From: Paenibacillus prosopidis
GTDB taxonomy: Bacteria > Bacillota > Bacilli > Paenibacillales > Paenibacillaceae
Direction of reading: 5' to 3'
Assembly: GCF_003337375.1 (NCBI RefSeq)
Contig: NZ_QPJD01000008.1
Coordinates: forward strand, 124,001 to 188,000
DNA length: 64,000 nt
Shown piece by piece: positions 8,396 to 16,214 of this stretch; the stretch's first letter is position 1; the number at the start of each line of letters is the position of its first letter. Under the pieces are notes generated by a model, which was given only the letters and a program-made list of their open reading frames with translations, was not told where the DNA came from and made no database searches. Made by a program: the position numbers and the translations under genes.

Positions 8396-8544
8396 TTAAA
8401 CAACTTTATTTTCAAACCGGAATCTATGTCTAAACTTCGTTTCCACACTCTCTCTCATGGTTCAAGATAGACCAACAAGTATTATAGGATTCCCAAAGAA
8501 CTATAGCGGCAGTCAAGGATTATTTCTCGTCCACGGCTGCCGCT
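8396..8544. repeat. Intergenic remnant with TTAAA-AACTTTATTTT repeat and hairpin
   Basis: The 280-bp gap before the kinase gene holds TTAAACAACTTTATTTTC (8396-8413), related to sequences at 27854-27890 and 34074-34102. It also holds a perfect 8-bp hairpin AGCGGCAG/CTGCCGCT (8505-8512, 8537-8544). No convincing coding frame was seen. It may be debris of a mobile element. Confidence 0.35.
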
Positions 8545-8578
8545 GTTTCGTTGATAGGGTATTCGCCAATTTGCAAAA

Positions 8579-8609
8579 GTCGACTACGTGACATGAAAAA
8601 GTCGACATC
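8579..8609 (+). promoter_or_regulatory. Double GTCGAC operator upstream of the kinase gene
   Basis: GTCGAC (8579-8584) and GTCGAC (8601-8606), 22 bp from start to start, with CGTGACAT between them. The element recurs at 12064-12094 with the same spacing and 24 of 31 identical bases. A TATGAT (8637-8642) lies 30 bases after the second box; the same hexamer lies 31 bases after the second copy. A two-turn spacing of half-sites suits a dimeric AraC-type regulator, most likely the YesN-type protein at 10447. Confidence 0.7.
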
Positions 8610-8695
8610 TGTATGGTTGTTACGGTTCGAGTCATATATGATTATTGGACAATGGGTATAATAGGCTTTTAGTCAGAAGAGGAGTGATCTCGATA

Positions 8696-10432
8696 ATGGG
8701 CGGACTTTCCCGGCTTTCCTGGAATTCCATTCGATTTAAGCTGGTTGTCGGCTTGCTGCTGATCACGCTGCCGACCGTCGCTTTCCTTATATACAATAAC
8801 CTTTATGCAATCCGCGTCGTCCACAATCAGGTGGCCGAATCCAACCGCAACCTTATGTCGATGTACATGGGGCAAGTCGACAACAACTTGAACGAAGTCG
8901 ACAAATATTTGACGAACCTGATCGTAAACGATAAAGATCTTCAGGAAATGGCGTACAGCTCCTCGGAAGAGAATCGGATCTTAGCGAAAGTCCGCTTGGA
9001 TAACAAGATAAGGGGCGACATCGCGACTTTCCAATCGGTCAATTCTTTGTTTGTCTATTCGATCCCCGGGCAAGATTACTTCGAAGCTTTTCAAGACTTC
9101 GAAAGCGTTCAGCAGAGGGATGAAGTTCGAGGATACATTCGCGTACTTCTTAACGAGTTGCAGAACGAGGGGGAACTACAAAACCGGCAATGGTATGTCC
9201 ATCAAATCGGTCAGGGCTATTACTTGTTTCGAGTGCTTCAGACGAGCGATGCCTATATCGGCGCTTGGGTCAACATCGAGAAGCTATCAATTCCGCTCAA
9301 CCTTCTGGACTTAGGCGAGAAAGGATTATCGTTGTTCTCGACCGACAACGGCACACCGATGACCCATGCTGATGCCGTTCGTGAATACGGCATCGATCTC
9401 AACCGCGACTTGCAGCAGTATTATTTGTCAGGGAAGACCAATTCATTCCTGGTTGTCGGAGAACGATCAGCTAAAGGCAATTTCAGCCTTATTGCGATCA
9501 TTCCGGATGAACGGACATTGGAAAATTTACCTTATCTACGAAGGATCGCTTACGCGATTCCCATCGCCGCGATCATTCTGGTTCCGGCATGTTTGCTGCT
9601 GCTTCGGAAGATGGTGTTAAGGCCGCTCAAACGAATCCTTGCAGCCATGAAACGGATCGGTGAAGGGAGCTTGAACACCCGTATCGAGCCGTTTCCGACG
9701 TCGGACGAATTTCATCTCGTCAATGAGACGTTTAATCAAATGATGAAGCAGGTTCAAGAGCTGCGGATTCATGTGTACGAAGAGCAGCTAAGCAAGCAGA
9801 AGGCCGAGCTTCAGCATTTGCAGCTGCAGATCAATCCCCATTTTTTCATGAATTCCTTAAATATCATCTATAACTTGGCATTGGTCCGGAATTACGAGCT
9901 GATTCAGGAGATGTCGCTGAGTCTGGTGCAGTATTTCCGGTATATGTTTCGAAGCAATCTGGCGTTCGTTCCACTGAAAGAAGAGCTTAAGCATGTCCGT
10001 AATTATGTCCGGATCCAGGAACTGAGGTTTCCGGGGCTTCTCGAATTTCAGCAATCGGCTCCCGATTATTTGATGGATACGCGGATTCCGCCGCTTATCA
10101 TTCAGACGTTCGTCGAAAATTCGATCAAGCATGCTGCTACCCCTAACGATTCCATCCGAATCTCAGTAAGGATCGACTTAGACGATTCAGGTGCGGAGCC
10201 ACGGATCCTAATTGAAATTAAGGATAATGGCAAAGGCTTCAGGAACGATATTTTAGAAGAAATTCAAGCAGGCAACCGGATCGAAGACGAGCAGGGCGAA
10301 CATATTGGGATCTGGAACGTGAAGCGGCGAATCCGTTTACTGTATGCTGACGAAGCCGATTTGTTCATTTCGAACGCTTTGCCGGCGGGAGCGATGGTTA
10401 TGCTGCTGCTGCCGCTTCAATCTGAATCATAG
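8696..10432 (+). CDS. YesM-type sensor histidine kinase
   Basis: Membrane sensor kinase of 578 residues, partner of the response regulator 14 bases downstream. An N-terminal helix (FKLVVGLLLITLPTVAFLIY) is followed by an extracellular domain of about 250 residues, a second helix (AYAIPIAAIILVPACLLLL), HAMP (LRPLKRILAAMKRIGEG), and the His-kinase motif QINPHFFMNSL with the phospho-His near residue 382. The ATPase boxes are QTFVENSIKHA and IKDNGKGF, then HIGIWNVKRRIRLLY. ATG 8696 follows AGAGGAG by 11 bases; an in-frame TTG at 8645 overlaps promoter sequence and lacks a ribosome site. The double GTCGAC element upstream suggests autoregulation. Confidence 0.93.
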   Translation: MGGLSRLSWNSIRFKLVVGLLLITLPTVAFLIYNNLYAIRVVHNQVAESNRNLMSMYMGQVDNNLNEVDKYLTNLIVNDKDLQEMAYSSSEENRILAKVRLDNKIRGDIATFQSVNSLFVYSIPGQDYFEAFQDFESVQQRDEVRGYIRVLLNELQNEGELQNRQWYVHQIGQGYYLFRVLQTSDAYIGAWVNIEKLSIPLNLLDLGEKGLSLFSTDNGTPMTHADAVREYGIDLNRDLQQYYLSGKTNSFLVVGERSAKGNFSLIAIIPDERTLENLPYLRRIAYAIPIAAIILVPACLLLLRKMVLRPLKRILAAMKRIGEGSLNTRIEPFPTSDEFHLVNETFNQMMKQVQELRIHVYEEQLSKQKAELQHLQLQINPHFFMNSLNIIYNLALVRNYELIQEMSLSLVQYFRYMFRSNLAFVPLKEELKHVRNYVRIQELRFPGLLEFQQSAPDYLMDTRIPPLIIQTFVENSIKHAATPNDSIRISVRIDLDDSGAEPRILIEIKDNGKGFRNDILEEIQAGNRIEDEQGEHIGIWNVKRRIRLLYADEADLFISNALPAGAMVMLLLPLQSES

Positions 10433-10446
10433 AATGGAGAAGAGAC

Positions 10447-12060
10447 ATGACCCGATTGCTGATTGTTGACGACGAAGTTCATGCGGTAGAAGGCATTAAG
10501 GCGGCTGTAAATTGGGACAAGCTTGGTATTACCGATGTGCTAACCGCGTACAACATTCATCAGGCGAAACAATGTTATCATGCGAAGGATCCCATTGACA
10601 TTATGCTGTGCGACATCGAAATGCCGATGGGCAGCGGACTGGATCTCCTTGCGTGGGTGAAGGAGCATTACCCGGATACGGAGTCAATCTTCTTGACGTG
10701 TCATGCGGATTTTCATTACGCGAAGCAGGCGATTCAACTGGGCAGCTTCGATTATTTGCTGAAGCCGATCCCGATCCCCGAACTCGAGAGCATCATCGCC
10801 AAGGCGATTGATAAAAAGACCGAGGAAAACCAGAAATCGGTGAACAGCCAATACGGCCAATATTGGATTCAGCATCAGCCGCTGCTCATCGAACGATTCT
10901 GGCTCGATATCTTAAACCGGTCGATTCCGTCATTTCCGGACTCGATCAGGGAAGCCGCCGCGGTTCGGAACATCCCCTATACGGAGCAAATGACGTTTAT
11001 TCCGATTCTGATTGTCGTGAAGCGATGGCATAAGAGCCTGAATATGCGAGACGAGAAAATACTTGAATATGCGCTTCGCAACTCCGCCGAAGAGCTGCTG
11101 CTGAAGCTCGGGAGCTACGGACAACTCCTGCCGTTCGGTCAAGGCAGCTTGCTCGCCATACTTTCCATTGATCCATGGACAAGAAACGAAGAGATGCGGC
11201 TGCGGCAAAACTGCGAAGCGTTTATTCGTTCCTGCCGCGAATACTTCTATTGCGATCTGAGCTGCTACGTCGGCCGACCGGCTAATGCGCATGAGCTGCC
11301 GGCCATGACCGATCGGCTGCAAGCCAAGGATCTGAACAATGTTGCGATCGACAATCTTGTTCTGTTGCTGGACGAACAAGTGGAAGCGCCCGCCGCTCTT
11401 CACGAGCCGGAGCTTCAGGTTTGGTCGCTTCTGCTGAAAGAAGGCTCGACCGATAAACTGGCGGCGGAGGTCGCCCGATACCTGGAGGGGCCGACGCAAG
11501 TAATGGGGTTGGATGCTAAGCGGCTTCACCAGTTCCATCAGGATTTCCTTCAGATGGTGTACTCTTTCCTGCAATCGAAGGGAATTCAGGCCCGTCAGCT
11601 GTTCAGTGACGATGAGTCGATGGGGATGTCGCTGCATGCTTCCCGTTCGGTTAAGGATATGATCACTTGGTGCCGCCATATCATCGCCAAAGCGAAGAAG
11701 TACGTCCTTACGGTCGAACATTCCGAGTCGGTGGTGGACCGAGTGACAGCCTATATCGCTCAGAATATCGACAGCACGATGCCGCGGGAAGACATTGCCA
11801 AGCACGTCTATTTGAATCCCGATTACTTGGACAGGATCTTTAAGAAAGAACTGGGCTTTTCCGTAACGGAATATGTTGTCCGGCAGCGAATTGAAGTCGC
11901 ACGGAAGCTGCTTAGCAATACCAATCTTCCGGTGTCAGCCGTCGCTATCCAAGTCGGGATGACCAATTTTTCGCATTTTTCTCGCCTCTTCAAGAAGTAT
12001 ACGAACCGAAACCCGCTCGAATTCCGGCAGGAGGAACAATCTCGATCTGACCGATGTTAG
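10447..12060 (+). CDS. YesN-type response regulator with AraC DNA-binding domain
   Basis: Transcription activator of 537 residues. The receiver domain (1-125) shows the acidic pair D8/D9, phospho-acceptor D56 (MLCDIEMP) and K106 (LLKP). A linker of about 300 residues follows, typical of long YesN proteins. The C-terminal AraC domain has two HTH segments (REDIAKHVYLNPDYLDRIFK and VSAVAIQVGMTNFSHFSRLF). It lies in an operon with the kinase. The twin GTCGAC element begins 4 bases after its stop codon and drives the importer, so it probably activates 12208 onward and its own operon. Confidence 0.94.
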   Translation: MTRLLIVDDEVHAVEGIKAAVNWDKLGITDVLTAYNIHQAKQCYHAKDPIDIMLCDIEMPMGSGLDLLAWVKEHYPDTESIFLTCHADFHYAKQAIQLGSFDYLLKPIPIPELESIIAKAIDKKTEENQKSVNSQYGQYWIQHQPLLIERFWLDILNRSIPSFPDSIREAAAVRNIPYTEQMTFIPILIVVKRWHKSLNMRDEKILEYALRNSAEELLLKLGSYGQLLPFGQGSLLAILSIDPWTRNEEMRLRQNCEAFIRSCREYFYCDLSCYVGRPANAHELPAMTDRLQAKDLNNVAIDNLVLLLDEQVEAPAALHEPELQVWSLLLKEGSTDKLAAEVARYLEGPTQVMGLDAKRLHQFHQDFLQMVYSFLQSKGIQARQLFSDDESMGMSLHASRSVKDMITWCRHIIAKAKKYVLTVEHSESVVDRVTAYIAQNIDSTMPREDIAKHVYLNPDYLDRIFKKELGFSVTEYVVRQRIEVARKLLSNTNLPVSAVAIQVGMTNFSHFSRLFKKYTNRNPLEFRQEEQSRSDRC

Positions 12061-12063
12061 ATG

Positions 12064-12094
12064 GTCGACCTCGTGACATTCGGAAGTCGACGTC
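12064..12094 (+). promoter_or_regulatory. Double GTCGAC operator upstream of the importer operon
   Basis: GTCGAC at 12064-12069 and 12086-12091, the same 22-bp period as at 8579-8609 and the same CGTGACAT spacer core. TATGAT (12123-12128) lies 31 bases downstream and no good -35 box is visible, as expected for an activator-dependent promoter. The CDS starts 80 bases further on. Confidence 0.7.
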
Positions 12095-12207
12095 ATGGTA
12101 GTTAGCGATTTCTTCGATGTCTTATGATGGAAGTAGATTCGAACGGGAGAACGGCCGAGACCGAACGCACAGGTTCGAATCTATATCAATAAAAATGGGG
12201 GAGTTAC

Positions 12208-13728
12208 ATGAAAAGGAAGTTTAGTTGGATCAGTGCAATTCTTGTGATGCTTCTGCTGCTTTCCGCGTGCAATGCGAACACAAGCTCGAACGAAGGGGCT
12301 AGCCCGTCGACAAGCGGCGGCGCTTCGAATTCCAGCGGTACCGCTTTGGAGCCGTACGAATTGACGATGGCCTATTTTACCTTCGGCAGCGTACCGAAGG
12401 ATCAGCTGCTAATCGAGGAAGCGCTCAACAAGATTACGATAGCAAAGTTGAATACGACCGTGAAATTACTGCCGATCAGCTTCGGCGCTTGGCAAAATCA
12501 GATCAATCTGATGCTCACAAGCAATGAGAAACTTGATTTGATGGCGATATTCGGAAACACGTACGCGAACCAAGTGGCCAAAGGCCAATTGACCGAATTG
12601 GACGATTTGCTTGCCAACCAAGGAAAGGGAATCGTAGAAGCGCTCGGAGCGGAATACGCCAATGCAGCCAAAATCAACGGCAAAACGTATGCCGTTCCGA
12701 CAATCCGCGACTTGGCGCAAAAATATGGTTTCTATATGCCGAAAACGCTCGTCGACAAATATAACCTGAATCTTAGTCAAGTGAAAACGTTGGACGATTT
12801 GGAGCCGATTCTTAAGACGATCAAAGAAAAGGAGCCGAAATTGATCCCGCTTGTCAACTCGGTCAGTTCCTCTCCGATCACCTCGTTCAACACGCGCGAT
12901 TCGCTCGGAGACGACATGGGCGTATTGCTCAATAACGGTCAAGATTTGAAAGTCGTGAACTGGTTCGAGACGGAAGAGTATGCAACCGTCTTGAAGAAAA
13001 TGAGGGAATGGTATCTGGCCGGATACATCGCGAAAGATGCGGTTACCGTTAAGGAATCGAAGTCCGATATTTTCAAAGCAGGCAAAGGCGCCGGTACCCT
13101 GGCTGCTATGAAACCGGGGTTCGACGTTCAGGAAGCGCGTCAATCCGGTACGCCGATCGTATCCGTCGAGATGCTGCCGCCGGTCGCGAAGACAAGCACC
13201 GTCACGAATGTCATGTGGGGAATCGCGAAGAATTCGAAAAATCCGGAGCGAGCGATGCAATTTCTGAACCTCATGTACACGGATAAAGAGATCATCAATC
13301 TGTTAGACTGGGGGATCGAAGGCAAGCATTACGTGAAAGTGTCGGAGAACGTAATCGACTACCCGCAAGGCGTAACTGCAAGCGACGTAGGGTATTCGGG
13401 TTTGGGTTGGTTGTTCGGCAACCAGTTTCTTTCCTATATTTTCAAAGGTGACGATGAAAAGCTCTGGGAGAAGATGAAGGAATTCAACACGATTGCGATC
13501 AAATCCAAGGCTCTCGGCTTTACGTTCGATTCTACGTCGGTGAAAACGGAGTTTGCCGCCGTCACCAACGTCATGACCCAGTATCGGATCGCGCTTGAAT
13601 GCGGGGCATTAGATCCTGACAAGTCACTCCCCGAATTCATAAAGAAGCTGAAGGACGCGGGGATTGACAAGATCATCAACGAAAAGCAAAAACAGCTGGA
13701 TGCATGGGCTGCCACCAACGGCAAATAA
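12208..13728 (+). CDS. Sugar ABC transporter solute-binding lipoprotein (LipO-like)
   Basis: Lipoprotein of 506 residues with a signal ending LLLLSAC, the cysteine being the lipid anchor. It belongs to the larger binding proteins that accompany LplB/YtcP-type permeases. Visible features are the first-lobe LMLTSNEKLDLMAIFGNTYA, NGKTYAVPTIRDLAQKYGFY, the MWGIAKNSKNPERAMQFLN hinge segment, and a C-terminal helical tail (FIKKLKDAGIDKIINEKQKQ) like the DUF3502 ending of this subgroup. GGGGGAG precedes ATG 12208. First gene of the operon controlled by the twin GTCGAC element. Ligand unknown; the GH3/GH2 genes downstream suggest beta-linked oligosaccharides. Confidence 0.92.
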   Translation: MKRKFSWISAILVMLLLLSACNANTSSNEGASPSTSGGASNSSGTALEPYELTMAYFTFGSVPKDQLLIEEALNKITIAKLNTTVKLLPISFGAWQNQINLMLTSNEKLDLMAIFGNTYANQVAKGQLTELDDLLANQGKGIVEALGAEYANAAKINGKTYAVPTIRDLAQKYGFYMPKTLVDKYNLNLSQVKTLDDLEPILKTIKEKEPKLIPLVNSVSSSPITSFNTRDSLGDDMGVLLNNGQDLKVVNWFETEEYATVLKKMREWYLAGYIAKDAVTVKESKSDIFKAGKGAGTLAAMKPGFDVQEARQSGTPIVSVEMLPPVAKTSTVTNVMWGIAKNSKNPERAMQFLNLMYTDKEIINLLDWGIEGKHYVKVSENVIDYPQGVTASDVGYSGLGWLFGNQFLSYIFKGDDEKLWEKMKEFNTIAIKSKALGFTFDSTSVKTEFAAVTNVMTQYRIALECGALDPDKSLPEFIKKLKDAGIDKIINEKQKQLDAWAATNGK

Positions 13729-13758
13729 GCCCCCAATAACCGTAATTTTGATACAAAT

Positions 13759-13792
13759 GCAATCCAATCAGCTGCATTGTTGATTGGATTGC
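13759..13792 (+). terminator. Intercistronic stem-loop between binding protein and permease
   Basis: GCAATCCAATCA and TGATTGGATTGC form a perfect 12-bp stem with a 10-base loop, followed by GTTCTTTCC. It probably acts as a partial terminator or mRNA-stability stem, like those at 5470-5504 and 40136-40168. Confidence 0.75.
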
Positions 13793-13837
13793 GTTCTTTC
13801 CAGACTCTAAACCATCTAAGAAAGGGTAGTGAACATA

Positions 13838-14755
13838 ATGGGCTCCACGGCCAAACGATGGAAACGGTTCACTCCGCTGTTCCTGCTCATGATTCCGGGA
13901 CTCGCATATTTAATCGTAAACAACTACCTGCCCATGTTTGGGATGATTATCGCTTTCAAGGACGTCAATTTCTCGAAGGGGATCCTTGGCAGCGATTGGA
14001 TCGGGTTCAAAAATTTCGAGTATTTGTTCAAAACGGCGGATGCTTACATCATTACGCGGAACACGATTTTGTACAACGGCGCTTTTATCGTCATCAACAC
14101 GATCGGGGCGGTTAGCCTGGCGATTCTTTTGAACGAAATCCGTAAAAAGTTTTTTCAACGGTTCTACCAGAGCATCGTCATCCTGCCGCACCTGATCTCG
14201 ATGGTAATCGTCAGCTATCTCGTATACGCCATGCTCAGCAGCGAAACGGGGCTGATCAACAAATCGATTCTTCCGCTTTTAGGTGTTGACCCTATTGCAT
14301 GGTATTCCAACAAGGAATACTGGCCTTATATTTTGACGATTGTGAACATTTGGAAAGGCATCGGCTTCCTGAGTGTCGTCTATCTGGCGTCGATCATCAG
14401 CATTGATCCGGAATATTACGAGGCTGCTACGATTGACGGTGCGTCTAAATGGCATCAGATCCGCTCCATCACGTTTCCGCTCATCACGCCGGTCATTACG
14501 ATGATGACATTGCTGGCCATCGGCCGCATCTTCCATTCTGACTTCGGTTTATTCTATCAGGTTCCGATGGACTCGGGCGTTTTGTCAGAAACGACGAACG
14601 TCATCGACACGTACGTGTACCGCGCCTTGATGAATCTAGGCGATATCGGGATGTCGTCGGCTGCGGGCGTCTATCAATCGGTCGTCGGATTTGTTCTTGT
14701 GATACTTTCCAATTACGCCGTTCGAAAATTCAGCAAAGATAACGCACTATTCTAG
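13838..14755 (+). CDS. ABC transporter permease, LplB type
   Basis: Channel subunit of 306 residues. Membrane helices include FTPLFLLMIPGLAYLIVNNY, and the cytoplasmic ATPase-docking loop reads YYEAATIDGASKWHQIRSIT. The subgroup signature MFGMIIAFKDVNFSKG occurs early, as in LplB-like proteins. ATG 13838 is preferred; an in-frame GTG (13829) sits only 2 bases after the AGGG ribosome site. The C-terminus VRKFSKDNALF resembles the usual ending of the subgroup. It pairs with the downstream permease. Confidence 0.93.
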   Translation: MGSTAKRWKRFTPLFLLMIPGLAYLIVNNYLPMFGMIIAFKDVNFSKGILGSDWIGFKNFEYLFKTADAYIITRNTILYNGAFIVINTIGAVSLAILLNEIRKKFFQRFYQSIVILPHLISMVIVSYLVYAMLSSETGLINKSILPLLGVDPIAWYSNKEYWPYILTIVNIWKGIGFLSVVYLASIISIDPEYYEAATIDGASKWHQIRSITFPLITPVITMMTLLAIGRIFHSDFGLFYQVPMDSGVLSETTNVIDTYVYRALMNLGDIGMSSAAGVYQSVVGFVLVILSNYAVRKFSKDNALF

Positions 14756-14771
14756 ATGGAGGTGACAGACA

Positions 14772-15659
14772 GTGACGCACGATAGCAAATGGGTCAGGTG
14801 GCTCGTCCATTCTGTCCTTATGGGATTCTCCATCGCTTGTATCATTCCTTTCGTATTGTTGATCATGTCATCCATTTCAAGCGAAGACAGTATTATCATG
14901 AATGGTTATTCCTTCTGGCCGGATCAATTCAGCTCGAAAGCTTACGCTTACTTATGGGATCATTGGGGAGAGCTGGGACGCGCATATGGGGTGACTGTTT
15001 TCATTACGGTATTCGGAACAGCGGCCAGTTTAGCTATGACGTCCATGCTCGCGTATCCGATGTCCCGCCAGGATATCCCGTTAAAGAATTTTTGGGCATT
15101 ACTCGTATTTTTTACTTTGTTGTTCAATGGCGGACTCGTTCCGACTTATCTGATCTATACGCAAGTGTTTGAAATTAAGAACACCATTTGGGCGCTGCTC
15201 GTGCCCGGCTTGCTGATGAACGGTTTTAACGTGCTGTTAGTGCGGACGTTCTTCATGACTTCGGTTCCTCCTGCATTGATCGAAGCGGCCTATATCGACG
15301 GGGCGGGGGAAATTAAGACGTTTATCAAGATCGTCCTTCCGCTTTCGGCGCCGATCATGGCCACGATCGGATTGTTTGAAGCGATTCTGTATTGGAACGA
15401 TTGGTTTAACGGGATGACGTACGTAACCAATCCGAAGCTGTTCAGCATCCAGAACATACTGAATCGGATCATCACCGACATTCAGTTCTTATCGAATAAC
15501 AGCAACCTATCCTCTACGGCAAGCAGTAAGATGTCGGAGCTGCCGAGCACGTCCGTACGGATGGCGATCGCGGTCGTAGGCGTTCTTCCGATTCTGATCG
15601 CTTATCCGTTCTTCCAGAAATATTTTATCAAAGGCATTACGATCGGAGCCGTGAAGTAA
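14772..15659 (+). CDS. ABC transporter permease, YtcP/LplC type
   Basis: Second channel subunit, 295 residues. A GTG start follows a strong GGAGGTGA site. Helices begin with [30 protein letters not shown] is a signature of the subgroup; the docking loop is [20 protein letters not shown]; the C-terminus [17 protein letters not shown] is canonical. The gap to the GH3 remnant is 16 bases, with a good ribosome site there, so the hydrolases belong to the same transcript. Confidence 0.93.
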   Translation: MTHDSKWVRWLVHSVLMGFSIACIIPFVLLIMSSISSEDSIIMNGYSFWPDQFSSKAYAYLWDHWGELGRAYGVTVFITVFGTAASLAMTSMLAYPMSRQDIPLKNFWALLVFFTLLFNGGLVPTYLIYTQVFEIKNTIWALLVPGLLMNGFNVLLVRTFFMTSVPPALIEAAYIDGAGEIKTFIKIVLPLSAPIMATIGLFEAILYWNDWFNGMTYVTNPKLFSIQNILNRIITDIQFLSNNSNLSSTASSKMSELPSTSVRMAIAVVGVLPILIAYPFFQKYFIKGITIGAVK

Positions 15660-15675
15660 ACAAGGAGGAAATAAA

Positions 15676-16209
15676 ATGGAACGCGATTTGAAAAGCCTGA
15701 CTTCACAAATGACGCTTGAGGAAAAGTCGGGGCTGTGCTCCGGGCTGGACTTTTGGCGGCTTATAGGGGTCGAGAGACTTGGCATCCCGTCGATCATGGT
15801 AACCGATGGACCGCACGGCCTGCGCAAGCAGAAGGAAGGTGCCGACCATGTCGGCCTGTTCGACAGTGTGCCGGCAACCTGCTTCCCGTCTGCGGCTGGA
15901 GCGGCAAGTTCCTGGGACCGGGATCTTATCGAGAAAATGGGGCAAGCGCTTGGCGAAGAATGCCAGGCCGAGAACGTGGCGGTCTTGTTGGGTCCCGGGG
16001 CGAATATCAAGCGTTCACCTCTTTGCGGAAGGAACTTCGAGTATTTCTCGGAGGATCCATACCTATCCTCCGAGATGGCTGCGCATCATATACGCGGGGT
16101 TCAAAGCCAAGGCGTCGGCGCCATGACTGAGGAGCAACTCGAGCAAATCTTGGCTCAGTTGAATGATAATATCGAATTGATCTCCCCATATTTAAGCGAA
16201 GTGAGGTAA
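15676..16209 (+). pseudogene. GH3 glycosidase with large internal in-frame deletion
   Basis: The first 145 residues are the start of a GH3 beta-glycosidase: [79 protein letters not shown]. They stop at VQSQGVGA, where family members continue with the conserved KHF segment. A 28-residue tail, [20 protein letters not shown] and onward, follows in frame and looks like the C-terminal end of the same kind of enzyme. The nucleophile Asp region and the whole alpha/beta sandwich domain are gone (177 residues against roughly 750). GGAGG and ATG at 15676 are intact, and the stop is 5 bases before the GH2 start, so it may persist only to keep coupling. Catalysis is not expected. Confidence 0.85.
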
Positions 16210-16214
16210 TCAGG

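Noticed and set aside
10930..11805. 291-codon minus-strand open frame
   Set aside because: Shadow of the response-regulator gene; R/H-rich composition typical of an antisense frame.
12466..13260. 264-codon minus-strand open frame
   Set aside because: Shadow of the binding-protein gene; R/F/D-rich with no recognisable domain.
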